Shown here: piece by piece, positions 9,286-18,069 of the stretch
Position numbering within the stretch: position 1 is the stretch's first letter
Layout of the letters: every line of letters begins with the position of its first letter
Assembly: GCA_022340615.1 (NCBI GenBank)
Contig: JAJDNO010000054.1
Location: 1-36,856, forward strand
Direction: 5' to 3'
Length of the DNA: 36,856 nt
Origin: Gallionella sp.
Lineage (GTDB): Bacteria; Pseudomonadota; Gammaproteobacteria; Burkholderiales; Gallionellaceae
Program-made: the position numbers and the translations under genes
The notes under the pieces: generated by a model
Told to the model about the DNA's origin: nothing
Databases searched by the model: none
What the model saw: the letters and a program-made list of their open reading frames with translations, nothing else

Positions 9286-12200
9286 TCAGCCCTGCCTTAT
9301 TTCCGCCTCGAACTGCTCGACTGGCACCGGTTTCCCGAACAGAAATCCCTGGAAGTGAATGCAACCGCTCAGTTCGAGAAAATCGCGTTGTGCCTCGGTC
9401 TCAACCCCTTCCGCGACCACATCCAGTCCCAGTGCTTTGGCCATTGCGATGATGGTCTGCACGATCGCCGCGTCGTTGGGGTCGCTGGTGATGTCCCGCA
9501 CAAAGGACTGGTCGATCTTGATCTGGTCCAGCGGCAATCGCTTGAGGTATTGCAGCGATGAATAGCCGGTTCCGAAATCGTCCAGTGAAAACCTGACGCC
9601 AAGTTTGTTCAAAGCATTCATGGTCGCGATGGTCTCTTCGATGTTTTCCAGCAGCATGCCCTCGGTCAGTTCCAGTTTGAGACGTCCCGGATCAATCCCG
9701 TGATGCAGCACAATATCCTGTACCTGGCTCACGAAATCGGGCTGGCGGAACTGCTTGGCGCTGACGTTCACCGCGACCACGAGTTCACGCATCAATGCAT
9801 CCTGCTCCCATTCCTTGATCTGGGCGCAGGCAGTCTCCAGCACCCAATGTCCGACCGGCAGTATCAGCCCCGATTCTTCCGCCAGAGGAATGAACTGGCT
9901 TGGCGATACCAGGCCGCGCTGCGGATGTATCCAGCGGATCAACACCTCGGCTCCCAGCGAACGATGTGAGCTGTCGACCTGAATCTGGTAGTAAAGGTAA
10001 AATTGCCGGGATTCGAGCGCTTTGTGCAATTCGTTTTCCATCGAGACGCGCGCCGAGATGCTCTCCTGCATTTGCCGGTCGAAGAAGCGCAGCGTGTTGC
10101 GGCCCGCTTTCTTGGCCTGATACATCGCGATGTCGGCCTGTTTCATCAGTTCGTCGGTGGTCTGCTCGTTGTTGCCGAACAAGGTGACGCCGATACTGGC
10201 AGTGCAGTGATACGCATGCAGAGCAAGCTGGTATGTCTGGCCTAGGGAACCGAGGATCTTATCCCCGATCAATTCCGCCTGTGCGGCGGCTTCCAGCGGG
10301 TCTTTGCTCATGTTCAACAGCATCACCACAAATTCGTCGCCGCCAAGCCGGGCGACGGTGTCGCCCGTGCGTATGCAGGCCTCCAGCCGCTGCGTAACCT
10401 GCTGCAGCAACATGTCGCCGATGTCATGGCCAAGCGTGTCGTTGAGGTTCTTGAAATTATCCAGATCGATGAACAGCAGCGCGCCCGACCTGCCGCTGCG
10501 CGCGCTGGAAACCAGCGCCTGGTTGAGCCTGTCCAGCAACAGCCGCCGATTGGGCAACTGGGTGAGTGGATCATAGAACGCGAGATACTGGATCTCTTCT
10601 TCCGCCGCCTTGCGCTCGGTAATATCGATATGCGATCCAATGTAATGGGTGACCTTACCGTCGCCGTTCTTGACCGCTGTGATGGCCAGCCACTTTGGAT
10701 AGATCTCGCCATTCTTGCGCCTGTCCCATATCTCCCCTTGCCATTTTCCGGTGCTCAGCAGCGCATTCCACATGTCGCGATAGAATTCCTCATTGTGGCG
10801 GCCGGACTTCAGTAGTCGCGGCGACTTGCCCACCACCTCCTCCTGAGTATAGCCGGTGCTTTCGGTGAACGCGTTGTTGACACGGATGATCATGCCGTTG
10901 GCGTCGGTGATCATCAGACTTTCCTGGGACTCGAAGGCAGTGGCTGCGATGAGCAGATTCTGCTCAGTCGATTTTATTTCGTTAATGTCGGTACAGGTTC
11001 CAAACCATTTGTCTATCCTGCCATTCTCGCCAAACACCGGCACGCCGCGGATCAGCCACCACAGATATTCGCCGTCTGCGCGGCGAATCCGACATTCGAT
11101 TTCATAGCTATCGTCTTCCCGAACCGCTTTTTGCCACGCATCCCATGCTTGCTGCTTATCATCGGGATGGAAGGGTTTGGTCCAGCCCTCGCCATAACTT
11201 TCTTCCAGGCTAAGCCCGGTGTAGTCAACCCACTGCTGATTCAAATAGATGTTCCATCCGTCTGCCCGGGTGATCCATACGATCTGCGGCATCGCTTCAG
11301 CCAGCTGTCTGAACTCCTTTTCACTCTCGACGATTGCAAGTTCCAGCAGCTTTCGCTCGGTGATGTCCTGGACCACCGCAACGAAATTCTCGACTTTTCC
11401 GTCCGCATTGCGGATCACGGCCGCAGAAAGGTCTACCCAGATAATGCTTCCATCGCTTTTGATATAGCGCTTCGTCATGCGATAGTTGTTGCGCTTGCCT
11501 TCGAGGATCTCTTCGAGGACGACCTGCTCCAGCGCGAGATCCTCCGGATGGGTGAAATCGGCAAAGTTCATGCGGGCCAGCGACTCTGCGTCGTAGCCCA
11601 GCATCGCGCGGAAAGCTTCGTTGAAACTGGCGACCCTTCCGTTGTCATCCGTTGAAGCTATGCCGGTATTGACGTTTTCGAAGATGCTGCGGAACCAGTT
11701 CTCGCTCTGCTGCAGCGCCAATTGGACTTTCTTGCGATCCGTTATATCGCTGACTATCACTGCAAACTGCCCGATTTTCGGACTGAATGCCCTTACCTGA
11801 TACCAGCGTCCCAATTCCCCGGAATAATTTTCATAATCGATCGGCTCTCCTGTCAGTGCGACTCGGCCGAATGTTTCTATCCAGTAGTGTTCTGTTCCGG
11901 GCAAGACTTCGAGGACAGTACGGCCGATCATGTCGACGGCCACGAGACCGGTTAACCGTTCATATGCAGGATTGATTTCAACAAAACGGTAATCGACGGG
12001 CCGGCCCTGCTCATCGCAGATGACATCGTGCAATGCGAAGCCGGTCGTCATGTTTTCGAACAGCAGGCGCCACTTTTCTTCGCTGGCCAGATATTTTTGT
12101 TCGGTTGCTTTCCGCTCGGTAATGTCCTGAACGATGGCCAGGAATAGAGGCCCGTGCCGCATTAAATACTGCAACCGGATTTCCACCGGATAAGTCGTCC

Positions 12201-12855
12201 CATCCTTGCGTTGATGGACGGTTTCGAAATAAATCACCGAAACATCTTCGCTTTGGAGCGTACCGATTACTAGCCTGAAGCTTTCCGGAGTGAATAGCGG
12301 TTTGATATCAACCGGAGTAAGGTGTTTAAGTTCATCCAAAGAGTAACCAAGATTCTTTTGCGCGCCTTCGCTAACCTGAATAAAATTCAGGAGCTTGCCA
12401 TCGAATATATAGACTTCATTAAACAAACCGTGCAACAAGCTGCCAAACTCTTCCTCAAGCACCTCCGTTTTTTTGCGCATGGTGATATCGCGGATAATGC
12501 TGAAGAATGCAGTTTCTCCATTCAAACTGAACGTTTTGCTGCTGATTTCCACGGGAAGTACAGAACCATCCTTGCGAACTTGAGCGGACTCATAGATCAA
12601 TGAACCCTGTTCCAGCAATTCGGCGATTCGGTCGCCGATGATGGCGGCATACTCTTGCGAAATGAACTTGCTCAGGTGACTTCCGACCATTTCCGCCCGT
12701 GTATAGCCCAGCTGTTCATGGCCTGTGCGGTTGATCTCCATGATGATGCCGTCCGAACCGAGCACAAGCATGCAATCTGAGGCCAGATCGAACAGTTCGC
12801 GAAACGCGACATCACTGATCATCGTTTTATTCTTGACCGGCTTGCGACTTGCCAT
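9286..12855 (-). CDS. Multi-PAS GGDEF/EAL cyclic-di-GMP protein
   Basis: 1189 residues with no obvious transmembrane segment. About six consecutive PAS/PAC units fill residues 15-755, each ending in a DITERK-like PAC tail. The GGDEF domain (about 760-925) has the intact signature RLGGDEF at about 838, preceded five residues earlier by RTGD, the product-inhibition I-site. The EAL domain (about 940-1189) keeps ExLxR in EVLIRW (about 968), DDFGTGYSS (about 1089) and AEGVET. Both catalytic domains therefore look able to work, so it could make or break cyclic-di-GMP according to signals sensed by the PAS array. A -10-like TATAAT lies upstream on the minus strand (12879-12884) without a good -35. 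Confidence 0.95.
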   Translation of the reverse strand: MASRKPVKNKTMISDVAFRELFDLASDCMLVLGSDGIIMEINRTGHEQLGYTRAEMVGSHLSKFISQEYAAIIGDRIAELLEQGSLIYESAQVRKDGSVLPVEISSKTFSLNGETAFFSIIRDITMRKKTEVLEEEFGSLLHGLFNEVYIFDGKLLNFIQVSEGAQKNLGYSLDELKHLTPVDIKPLFTPESFRLVIGTLQSEDVSVIYFETVHQRKDGTTYPVEIRLQYLMRHGPLFLAIVQDITERKATEQKYLASEEKWRLLFENMTTGFALHDVICDEQGRPVDYRFVEINPAYERLTGLVAVDMIGRTVLEVLPGTEHYWIETFGRVALTGEPIDYENYSGELGRWYQVRAFSPKIGQFAVIVSDITDRKKVQLALQQSENWFRSIFENVNTGIASTDDNGRVASFNEAFRAMLGYDAESLARMNFADFTHPEDLALEQVVLEEILEGKRNNYRMTKRYIKSDGSIIWVDLSAAVIRNADGKVENFVAVVQDITERKLLELAIVESEKEFRQLAEAMPQIVWITRADGWNIYLNQQWVDYTGLSLEESYGEGWTKPFHPDDKQQAWDAWQKAVREDDSYEIECRIRRADGEYLWWLIRGVPVFGENGRIDKWFGTCTDINEIKSTEQNLLIAATAFESQESLMITDANGMIIRVNNAFTESTGYTQEEVVGKSPRLLKSGRHNEEFYRDMWNALLSTGKWQGEIWDRRKNGEIYPKWLAITAVKNGDGKVTHYIGSHIDITERKAAEEEIQYLAFYDPLTQLPNRRLLLDRLNQALVSSARSGRSGALLFIDLDNFKNLNDTLGHDIGDMLLQQVTQRLEACIRTGDTVARLGGDEFVVMLLNMSKDPLEAAAQAELIGDKILGSLGQTYQLALHAYHCTASIGVTLFGNNEQTTDELMKQADIAMYQAKKAGRNTLRFFDRQMQESISARVSMENELHKALESRQFYLYYQIQVDSSHRSLGAEVLIRWIHPQRGLVSPSQFIPLAEESGLILPVGHWVLETACAQIKEWEQDALMRELVVAVNVSAKQFRQPDFVSQVQDIVLHHGIDPGRLKLELTEGMLLENIEETIATMNALNKLGVRFSLDDFGTGYSSLQYLKRLPLDQIKIDQSFVRDITSDPNDAAIVQTIIAMAKALGLDVVAEGVETEAQRDFLELSGCIHFQGFLFGKPVPVEQFEAEIRQG

Positions 12856-13065
12856 AATATTCGTCCACGCCTGAAATGATTATATTCAGCGCCGCTATTA
12901 CGCACTGTTGCCGAATTCAGATTAACGTCAGCCGCCGATGCATGCAACCAGTATTTCGCTTCATTCATTGACTGCAGCCGCCAAGGTTGCGAGCGTGCAA
13001 ACCACCCGGTTGCGCGTCAGGCAGCGTGAAGATGTCCATGAATGGAAACGCTTGCCGGTGATTGG

Positions 13066-13092
13066 CCGGATCCCATTTTTCAAGGGATCCGG
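13066..13092. repeat. Perfect 9-bp inverted repeat with 9-base loop
   Basis: CCGGATCCC (13066-13074) is the exact reverse complement of GGGATCCGG (13084-13092). There is no T-run on either side, so a Rho-independent terminator is not supported. A smaller CCCG/CGGG hairpin follows within 20 bases. It could be a protein-binding site, an mRNA structure, or a relic. Confidence 0.5.
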
Positions 13093-13180
13093 AAACCCGG
13101 ATTCATCGGGTGGCGTGCGTGTCGAAAATGCAATTGCAACGAGCCACAGTCTGGTAGGCTGCCGGTCCCGCCGGATCGTA

Positions 13181-13315
13181 CTACGGCTTGTTGAACCAGC
13201 CGTCCCAGTTCGGATAATGCGGAATGATCACGGTATCCGCATCATAGATGCCCTGAACTGACTGCCACAACCCGCGATCCCGTGGGGAACCGATTAAGCC
13301 GGTTGAGCATCCCAT
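13181..13315 (-). CDS. Small ORF or gene remnant, 44 residues
   Basis: ATG at 13315, TAG at 13181. The peptide starts MGCSTGLIGSPRDRG and ends TVIIPHYPNWDGWFNKP. The aromatic-rich C-terminus and codon choice look like real coding sequence, which is why I list it. It has no clear ribosome site, and its start lies only 21 bases from the divergent hrcA ATG, so it overlaps the hrcA promoter. I do not recognise a family. It may be a small protein or the 3' remnant of a decayed gene. Confidence 0.3.
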   Translation of the reverse strand: MGCSTGLIGSPRDRGLWQSVQGIYDADTVIIPHYPNWDGWFNKP

Positions 13316-13330
13316 TGCCGATGGTAGAAT
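13303..13330 (+). promoter_or_regulatory. Promoter-like boxes just before hrcA
   Basis: TTGAGC (13303-13308), a 16-base spacer and TAGAAT (13325-13330) precede the ATG at 13337 by only 6 bases. If used, transcription would begin at or next to the start codon and the mRNA would be leaderless. No CIRCE element (TTAGCACTC-N9-GAGTGCTAA) is present. Confidence 0.35.
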
Positions 13331-13336
13331 TGATGC

Positions 13337-14356
13337 ATGCTTAACGAACGCGCCCAAATCCTGCTCAAGACCCTGGTGGAACGCTACATCAGCGACGGCC
13401 AGCCGGTCGGTTCACGCGCGCTGCTCCAGCATTCCGGGCTGGATGTGAGTTCCGCGACCATCCGCAATGTAATGTCCGAACTGGAGGAAATCGGCCTGGT
13501 CAGCAGCCCGCATATCTCGGCCGGGCGAATTCCGACCGCGTTGGCATACCGGTTGTTCATCGACACCATGCTGGTTACCAAACCGCTGGACAGCGCGCAC
13601 GTGCGGCAGATGGAATACAAGCTGCAGCCGGACAACCCGTCGCGGCTGATCGCGCAAGCGTCGAACATACTCTCCGACCTGACGCGCTTTGCCGGTGTGG
13701 TTGCGACGGTGAAACGCAACGCGATCACGGTTCGCCAGATCGAATTCCTGCGCCTGAGCGAAAAACGGGTGTTGCTGATCATCGTGATGCCGGACGGCGA
13801 GGTCGAGAACCGCGTGCTGCTGCTGGAACGTGACTACACCCAGTCGCAGCTCACCGAGGCCGGCAACTTCCTGAACCAGAATTACATCGGCTGCAGCTTC
13901 TCGCAAATCCGCGACCGCCTGCGCGGCGAATTGCGGCAACTGCACCAGGACATGAGCGCGCTGATGGCGGCGGCTCTCGCCGCGGGCGATGCAGCCGAAG
14001 CCAAGCAGGACGGTGACTATGTGATCAGCGGCGAGCATCATCTGCTGGATGTCGAGGATCTGTCGGCGGACATGAATCGCCTGCGCGGACTGTTCAACCT
14101 GTTCGAGAAAAAAACCGAGCTGCTGCAACTGCTCGAAGCGGGACGCCGCGGACAGGGCATCCATATCTTTGTCGGCAGCGAATCCGGTCTGGCCTCGCTG
14201 GACGAGTGCAGTGTGATCAGCGCCCCCTATTCCGCCGACGGCCAGGTTGTCGGCACGCTCGCGGTGGTCGGCCCGAAGCGCATGAACTACGAGCGCGTCA
14301 TTCCGATCGTGGATATTACCGCGCGTCTGCTTGGCAACGCGCTTTCCCAGCACTGA
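13337..14356 (+). CDS. hrcA: Heat-inducible transcription repressor HrcA
   Basis: 339 residues, full length. HrcA represses groE/dnaK-type heat-shock genes at CIRCE elements. The N-terminal winged helix (about 1-75) contains DGQPVGSRALL and SSATIRNVMSELEEIGL, the HrcA signature. The central GAF-like domain and the C-terminal region (SAPYSADGQVVGTLAVVGPKRMNY) are intact. It has no Shine-Dalgarno sequence. hemH follows after 30 bases in the same direction, so the two are probably co-transcribed. No CIRCE site is visible anywhere near its start or near the Hsp20 gene. Confidence 0.97.
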   Translation: MLNERAQILLKTLVERYISDGQPVGSRALLQHSGLDVSSATIRNVMSELEEIGLVSSPHISAGRIPTALAYRLFIDTMLVTKPLDSAHVRQMEYKLQPDNPSRLIAQASNILSDLTRFAGVVATVKRNAITVRQIEFLRLSEKRVLLIIVMPDGEVENRVLLLERDYTQSQLTEAGNFLNQNYIGCSFSQIRDRLRGELRQLHQDMSALMAAALAAGDAAEAKQDGDYVISGEHHLLDVEDLSADMNRLRGLFNLFEKKTELLQLLEAGRRGQGIHIFVGSESGLASLDECSVISAPYSADGQVVGTLAVVGPKRMNYERVIPIVDITARLLGNALSQH

Positions 14357-14386
14357 AACCTGCAACTTCAACCCTGGATCCTGTAC

Positions 14387-15475
14387 ATGAGCTACCAGAC
14401 CGAACCCGCATTTGCGCACGGCACGCCCGTCAAAACCGGCATACTGCTGGTCAACCTCGGCACACCCGATGCGCCCACCGCGAAGGCCGTACGGCCCTAC
14501 CTGAAGGAATTCCTCAGCGATCCGCGCGTGGTCGAAATTCCCAGACCGATATGGTGGCTGATCCTGAACGGCATCATCCTCAACATCCGCCCGAAGAAAT
14601 CAGCCGCAAAATATGCGTCGATCTGGACACCGGAAGGGTCGCCGCTGCGCGTACATACCGAAAAGCAGACGGTACTGCTGCGCGGCTACCTGGGCCAGCG
14701 CAACAAAACTCCGTTCGTGGTCGACTACGCAATGAGCTATGGCAGCCCATCGATCGCCGGCGTTCTGCAGAAATTCAGGGAACAGAATTGCCGGCGCGTC
14801 CTGGTCGTGCCGATGTACCCGCAATATGCCGCCAGTTCCACCGCGACCGTGTTCGACCTGGTATTCACCGCAATGCAGAATATGCGCAGCATGCCCGCGC
14901 TGCGCACCATCCGCAATTTCCACGACAACCCCGGTTACATCAAGGCACTTGCAAGCAACGTGAACGATTACTGGATGAAGAACGGCCGCCCGGAAAAGCT
15001 GGTGATGAGCTTCCACGGCGTGCCCCAGTACACGCTGGACAAAGGCGATTTTTACCACTGCGAATGCCACAAGACCGGACGTCTGCTGGCACAGGAACTC
15101 GGCCTGAAACCAGAGCAATACACCGTCAGCTTCCAGTCGCGCTTCGGCAGGGCGGAATGGATCAAGCCCTATACCACCGCAACACTGGTCAATCTCGGCA
15201 AGCAGAAAACCAGCCGCGTTGACGTGGTCTGTCCGGGCTTCGTCGCGGATTGCCTCGAGACGCTGGAAGAAATCGCGATGGAAGGCAAAACCGATTTCCA
15301 GCGCGCAGGCGGCGGCGAATACCACTACATCCCATGCCTGAACGAACGCGACGACTGGATGCACGCGCTGACCGACCTGGTGATGGACAACCTGCACGGC
15401 TGGCTGATCGAGCCTGATGCAGCAGAGCTGGAACAGGGCAGATTGCGCGCCCTTGAGATGGGCGCGAAGAAATAG
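14387..15475 (+). CDS. hemH: Ferrochelatase
   Basis: 362 residues. It inserts Fe2+ into protoporphyrin IX, the last step of protoheme synthesis. The active-site His lies in SFHGVP (about 210) and the acidic metal-entry region is [12 protein letters not shown] (about 290). The N-terminal motif [13 protein letters not shown] is typical. It follows hrcA closely. Heme demand in this organism is likely high, given the cytochromes in this window. No [2Fe-2S] ligand cluster is evident. Confidence 0.97.
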   Translation: MSYQTEPAFAHGTPVKTGILLVNLGTPDAPTAKAVRPYLKEFLSDPRVVEIPRPIWWLILNGIILNIRPKKSAAKYASIWTPEGSPLRVHTEKQTVLLRGYLGQRNKTPFVVDYAMSYGSPSIAGVLQKFREQNCRRVLVVPMYPQYAASSTATVFDLVFTAMQNMRSMPALRTIRNFHDNPGYIKALASNVNDYWMKNGRPEKLVMSFHGVPQYTLDKGDFYHCECHKTGRLLAQELGLKPEQYTVSFQSRFGRAEWIKPYTTATLVNLGKQKTSRVDVVCPGFVADCLETLEEIAMEGKTDFQRAGGGEYHYIPCLNERDDWMHALTDLVMDNLHGWLIEPDAAELEQGRLRALEMGAKK

Positions 15476-15486
15476 GAGGGATCCTG

Positions 15487-15540
15487 TTCAAGCTTGGCGT
15501 TCCGTCTTCCCTGAGCGTAGCGCAACGAATTCGAAGGGAG
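15487..15540. repeat. Possible degenerate dispersed palindromic element
   Basis: The hemH-to-protease gap contains TTCAAGCTTGG, then CCCTGAGCGTAGCG and TTCGAAGGGAG. TCCCT and AGGGA pair at the ends of the second half (22 bases between). The GAGCGTAGCG...GAAGGG wording resembles, from memory, intergenic palindromes repeated in many proteobacterial genomes. A single copy cannot prove it. Confidence 0.3.
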
Positions 15541-15582
15541 CAAAATCAACACCTCCATGAAACACATGAAGATCAAAAAATA

Positions 15583-18048
15583 ATGCCGGTTCAAAAACTC
15601 CCCCCCGCCGAACTACGCCTCACTGTCGCGCCCGATACGCTCGGTTTCGCCGACACATCCGAGCTGATCGGGCAAACCCTGCCATGGATCGGCCAGGATC
15701 GTGCCGAAGCAGCCGCGCGCTTTGGTCTCGCGATGGATCAGCCGGATTACAACCTGTTCGTGCTGGGCGAGGTCGGCAGCGGTCGTTCTTCGCTGCTCAG
15801 GCAGGCGATGCTGGCTGCCGCCGCGAGCAAAGCGGTGCCGCCCGACCTGTGCTATCTGCATAATTTCGATGCGCCGGAACGTCCGCACGCGCTGCGCCTG
15901 CCTGCCGGCCAGGGGCGATTGCTGCGTCAATTCATGGCACAGATGATCAAATCGCTGCAGACGGAAATACCCCGGCAGCTGGATGGTCAGGATTTCAAGG
16001 CTGAAAGCGAACTCATCGAAAAAACCTGGAAGACCGAGGAAGCCAAGGCCTATGCCGAACTTGAGGCATATGCCGAAGCCCGCAGTTTCACGATGCACCG
16101 CGAAACCGGGCACATTCTGTTCACGCTGCTGGGGAAAAAGGGGCGCGCCTATACCGAGGATGAAGTGCTTGCGTTGCCGAAAGGACGCCGTGCCGAGATC
16201 GCGCTGGCCGAACAGGAGTTGCGCGCGGAGATCGCCCGCTATTTCGACAGGACCCGGCCGCTGGAACGGATCAAGAATGAGAAATTGGCAGCATTGCGGC
16301 GCCAGATGGTAAAACCGCTGCTGGAGCACGAACTTCACGATATCCGTTCCGGGCTGAAAAAGCAGATCAAGGATGCGGTCAAGCTCGCCGCATATCTGGA
16401 TCAGGTCGAACAGGATGTGCTCGAAAATCTGGAGTTGTTCAAGGTTTCCGATAGCAACGAGGAGATCAGGTCCGTGGCATTAAGCACGCTACTGTCCCGC
16501 TACCGCGTCAATCTGGTGGTGGACAACGACGGACTGAACGGCGCGCCGGTGATTGTGGAGGACAACCCCTTGTTCCGCTCGCTGTTCGGCAGCATCGAAT
16601 ACCAGTCGGAGAACGATGTGCTGGTAACCGATTTTTCCCGTATCCGCGCAGGCAGTTTGCACAGGGCGCACGGCGGCTTCCTGATGCTGCATATGCGCGA
16701 CCTGCTGGCCGATGCCCTGGTATGGGAAAAGCTGCGGCGCTTTCTGCGCAGCGGCAGGCTGCAGATCGAGGAGCCCGGAACTGCTATCGCGCCGATTGCC
16801 GCGGTTTCGTTGGTGCCCGAGGCGGTCGATGTAGAGACCAAGATCATCATGATCGGCTCGCGAGAGCAATATTACGAGTTGCAGGAGGGCGACCCGGAGT
16901 TCGCGCGCCGCTTCCGCGTCAAGGTGGACTTTGCCGAAAGTTTTTCATCAAACGCCGGGACCCGCCGCGCCACGGCCATCTTCGTCGCGCATGCCTGCCG
17001 TAACCTTGGGCTGCCGCATTTCTCCGCAGCGGCAGTTGCGCGGCTGGTCGAGGAAGGTCATCGCAAAGTGGATGACCAGTCGCGCCACAGCGCGATCTTT
17101 GCCGAAACCGAGGCACTGCTGATGGAAAGCGCCGCGCTGTTGCGCTCCCGAGCCGGCAATCCGGCCGCGTTACCGGCGGTGAAAAATCCGCTGGTCGAAG
17201 CGCGTGATGTCGAGGCGGCGATACATGCGCGCACGCTGCGCCACGATTACCCCGACCAGCGCATGCAGCAATCGATTGTCGAAGGCGATGTACTGATCGA
17301 GTTGCAGGGAAAAACAGCCGGCCAGATCAATGCGATGACCCAGATCGACCTTGGCGATTACCGCTTTGGTTTCCCGGTGCGGATTACCGCCCGCACCTTT
17401 GCCGGCGAGGATGGCCTGCTCAACATCGAGCGAGAGGTGGAACTGTCCGGGCCGATCCACGACAAGGGCGTGCTGATCCTGCAGCACTACCTGTCAGCAC
17501 TGTTTGCCCGGAACGCGCCGCTCGCACTGAACGCATCCATCGTGTTCGAACAGGAATATCACGGCGTGGAAGGTGACTCCGCTTCCTGTGCGGAACTTTA
17601 TGTATTGCTTTCGTCGCTGTCCGGCCTGCCGCTTAAACAGGGTATTGCGGTGACCGGCGCGGTCAACCAGCACGGCGAAATACTGCCGGTGGGTGGCATC
17701 AACGAAAAGATCGAGGGATTTTTCCGCATTTGCGCAACGGCAGGGCTGGACGGCAGCCAGGGTGTATTGATCCCGCACCGCAACCGCCGCAACCTGATGC
17801 TGGGGCGCAACATCGCGGAGGCGGTGGAACAGGGACTGTTCCATATTCACACCGCAGAGCTTGCGGTCGAGGGCATGGAACTGCTCACCGGATATCCGAT
17901 TGGCACTGCCGATCCGGCAGGCAGGTATCCGCTCGACTCCGTGCTCGGAAATGCGCAGCGCACCCTGATCGCCTACCGCCGCGCCTGCCAGGTATCGGGA
18001 CACCATGAGCCGGAACAATCCAAATCGGGACACCGGCGGGTACGCTGA
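15583..18048 (+). CDS. Lon-related ATP-dependent protease (LonB/YcbZ type)
   Basis: 821 residues. The C-terminal Lon (S16) protease domain has the catalytic Ser in EGDSAS (about 666) and Lys in GGINEKIEGF (about 709). The N-terminal AAA-like region has a P-loop at about 61-69 reading GEVGSGRSS, with Arg in place of the usual Lys. A helical insertion (about 120-290) rich in Glu and Lys separates the two ATPase parts, as in the YcbZ-like family. Such proteins degrade damaged or misfolded proteins; the substrates here are unknown. The ribosome site is weak. It lies between hemH and murI, near hrcA and hsp20, which suits a proteostasis role. Altered Walker A chemistry may mean weak or absent ATP hydrolysis. 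Confidence 0.9.
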   Translation: MPVQKLPPAELRLTVAPDTLGFADTSELIGQTLPWIGQDRAEAAARFGLAMDQPDYNLFVLGEVGSGRSSLLRQAMLAAAASKAVPPDLCYLHNFDAPERPHALRLPAGQGRLLRQFMAQMIKSLQTEIPRQLDGQDFKAESELIEKTWKTEEAKAYAELEAYAEARSFTMHRETGHILFTLLGKKGRAYTEDEVLALPKGRRAEIALAEQELRAEIARYFDRTRPLERIKNEKLAALRRQMVKPLLEHELHDIRSGLKKQIKDAVKLAAYLDQVEQDVLENLELFKVSDSNEEIRSVALSTLLSRYRVNLVVDNDGLNGAPVIVEDNPLFRSLFGSIEYQSENDVLVTDFSRIRAGSLHRAHGGFLMLHMRDLLADALVWEKLRRFLRSGRLQIEEPGTAIAPIAAVSLVPEAVDVETKIIMIGSREQYYELQEGDPEFARRFRVKVDFAESFSSNAGTRRATAIFVAHACRNLGLPHFSAAAVARLVEEGHRKVDDQSRHSAIFAETEALLMESAALLRSRAGNPAALPAVKNPLVEARDVEAAIHARTLRHDYPDQRMQQSIVEGDVLIELQGKTAGQINAMTQIDLGDYRFGFPVRITARTFAGEDGLLNIEREVELSGPIHDKGVLILQHYLSALFARNAPLALNASIVFEQEYHGVEGDSASCAELYVLLSSLSGLPLKQGIAVTGAVNQHGEILPVGGINEKIEGFFRICATAGLDGSQGVLIPHRNRRNLMLGRNIAEAVEQGLFHIHTAELAVEGMELLTGYPIGTADPAGRYPLDSVLGNAQRTLIAYRRACQVSGHHEPEQSKSGHRRVR

Positions 18049-18069
18049 AACGACGATACGGAACAACCG

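Larger units (their letters stand above)
12856..13336. other. 480-base intergenic region between the GGDEF/EAL gene and hrcA
   Basis: No long gene is supported here. It holds a 9-bp inverted repeat (13066-13092), a small minus-strand ORF (13181-13315) and the hrcA promoter. A plus-strand open frame at 12938-13261 (107 codons) has an unnatural composition and no ribosome site, so I do not call it. Confidence 0.6.

Noticed and set aside
12938..13261. 107-codon plus-strand open frame upstream of hrcA
   Set aside because: No ribosome site, odd composition, and it overlaps a better-looking minus-strand ORF; most likely chance.
13412..14419. 335-codon minus-strand open frame inside hrcA
   Set aside because: Antisense to a complete, recognisable hrcA; no independent support.
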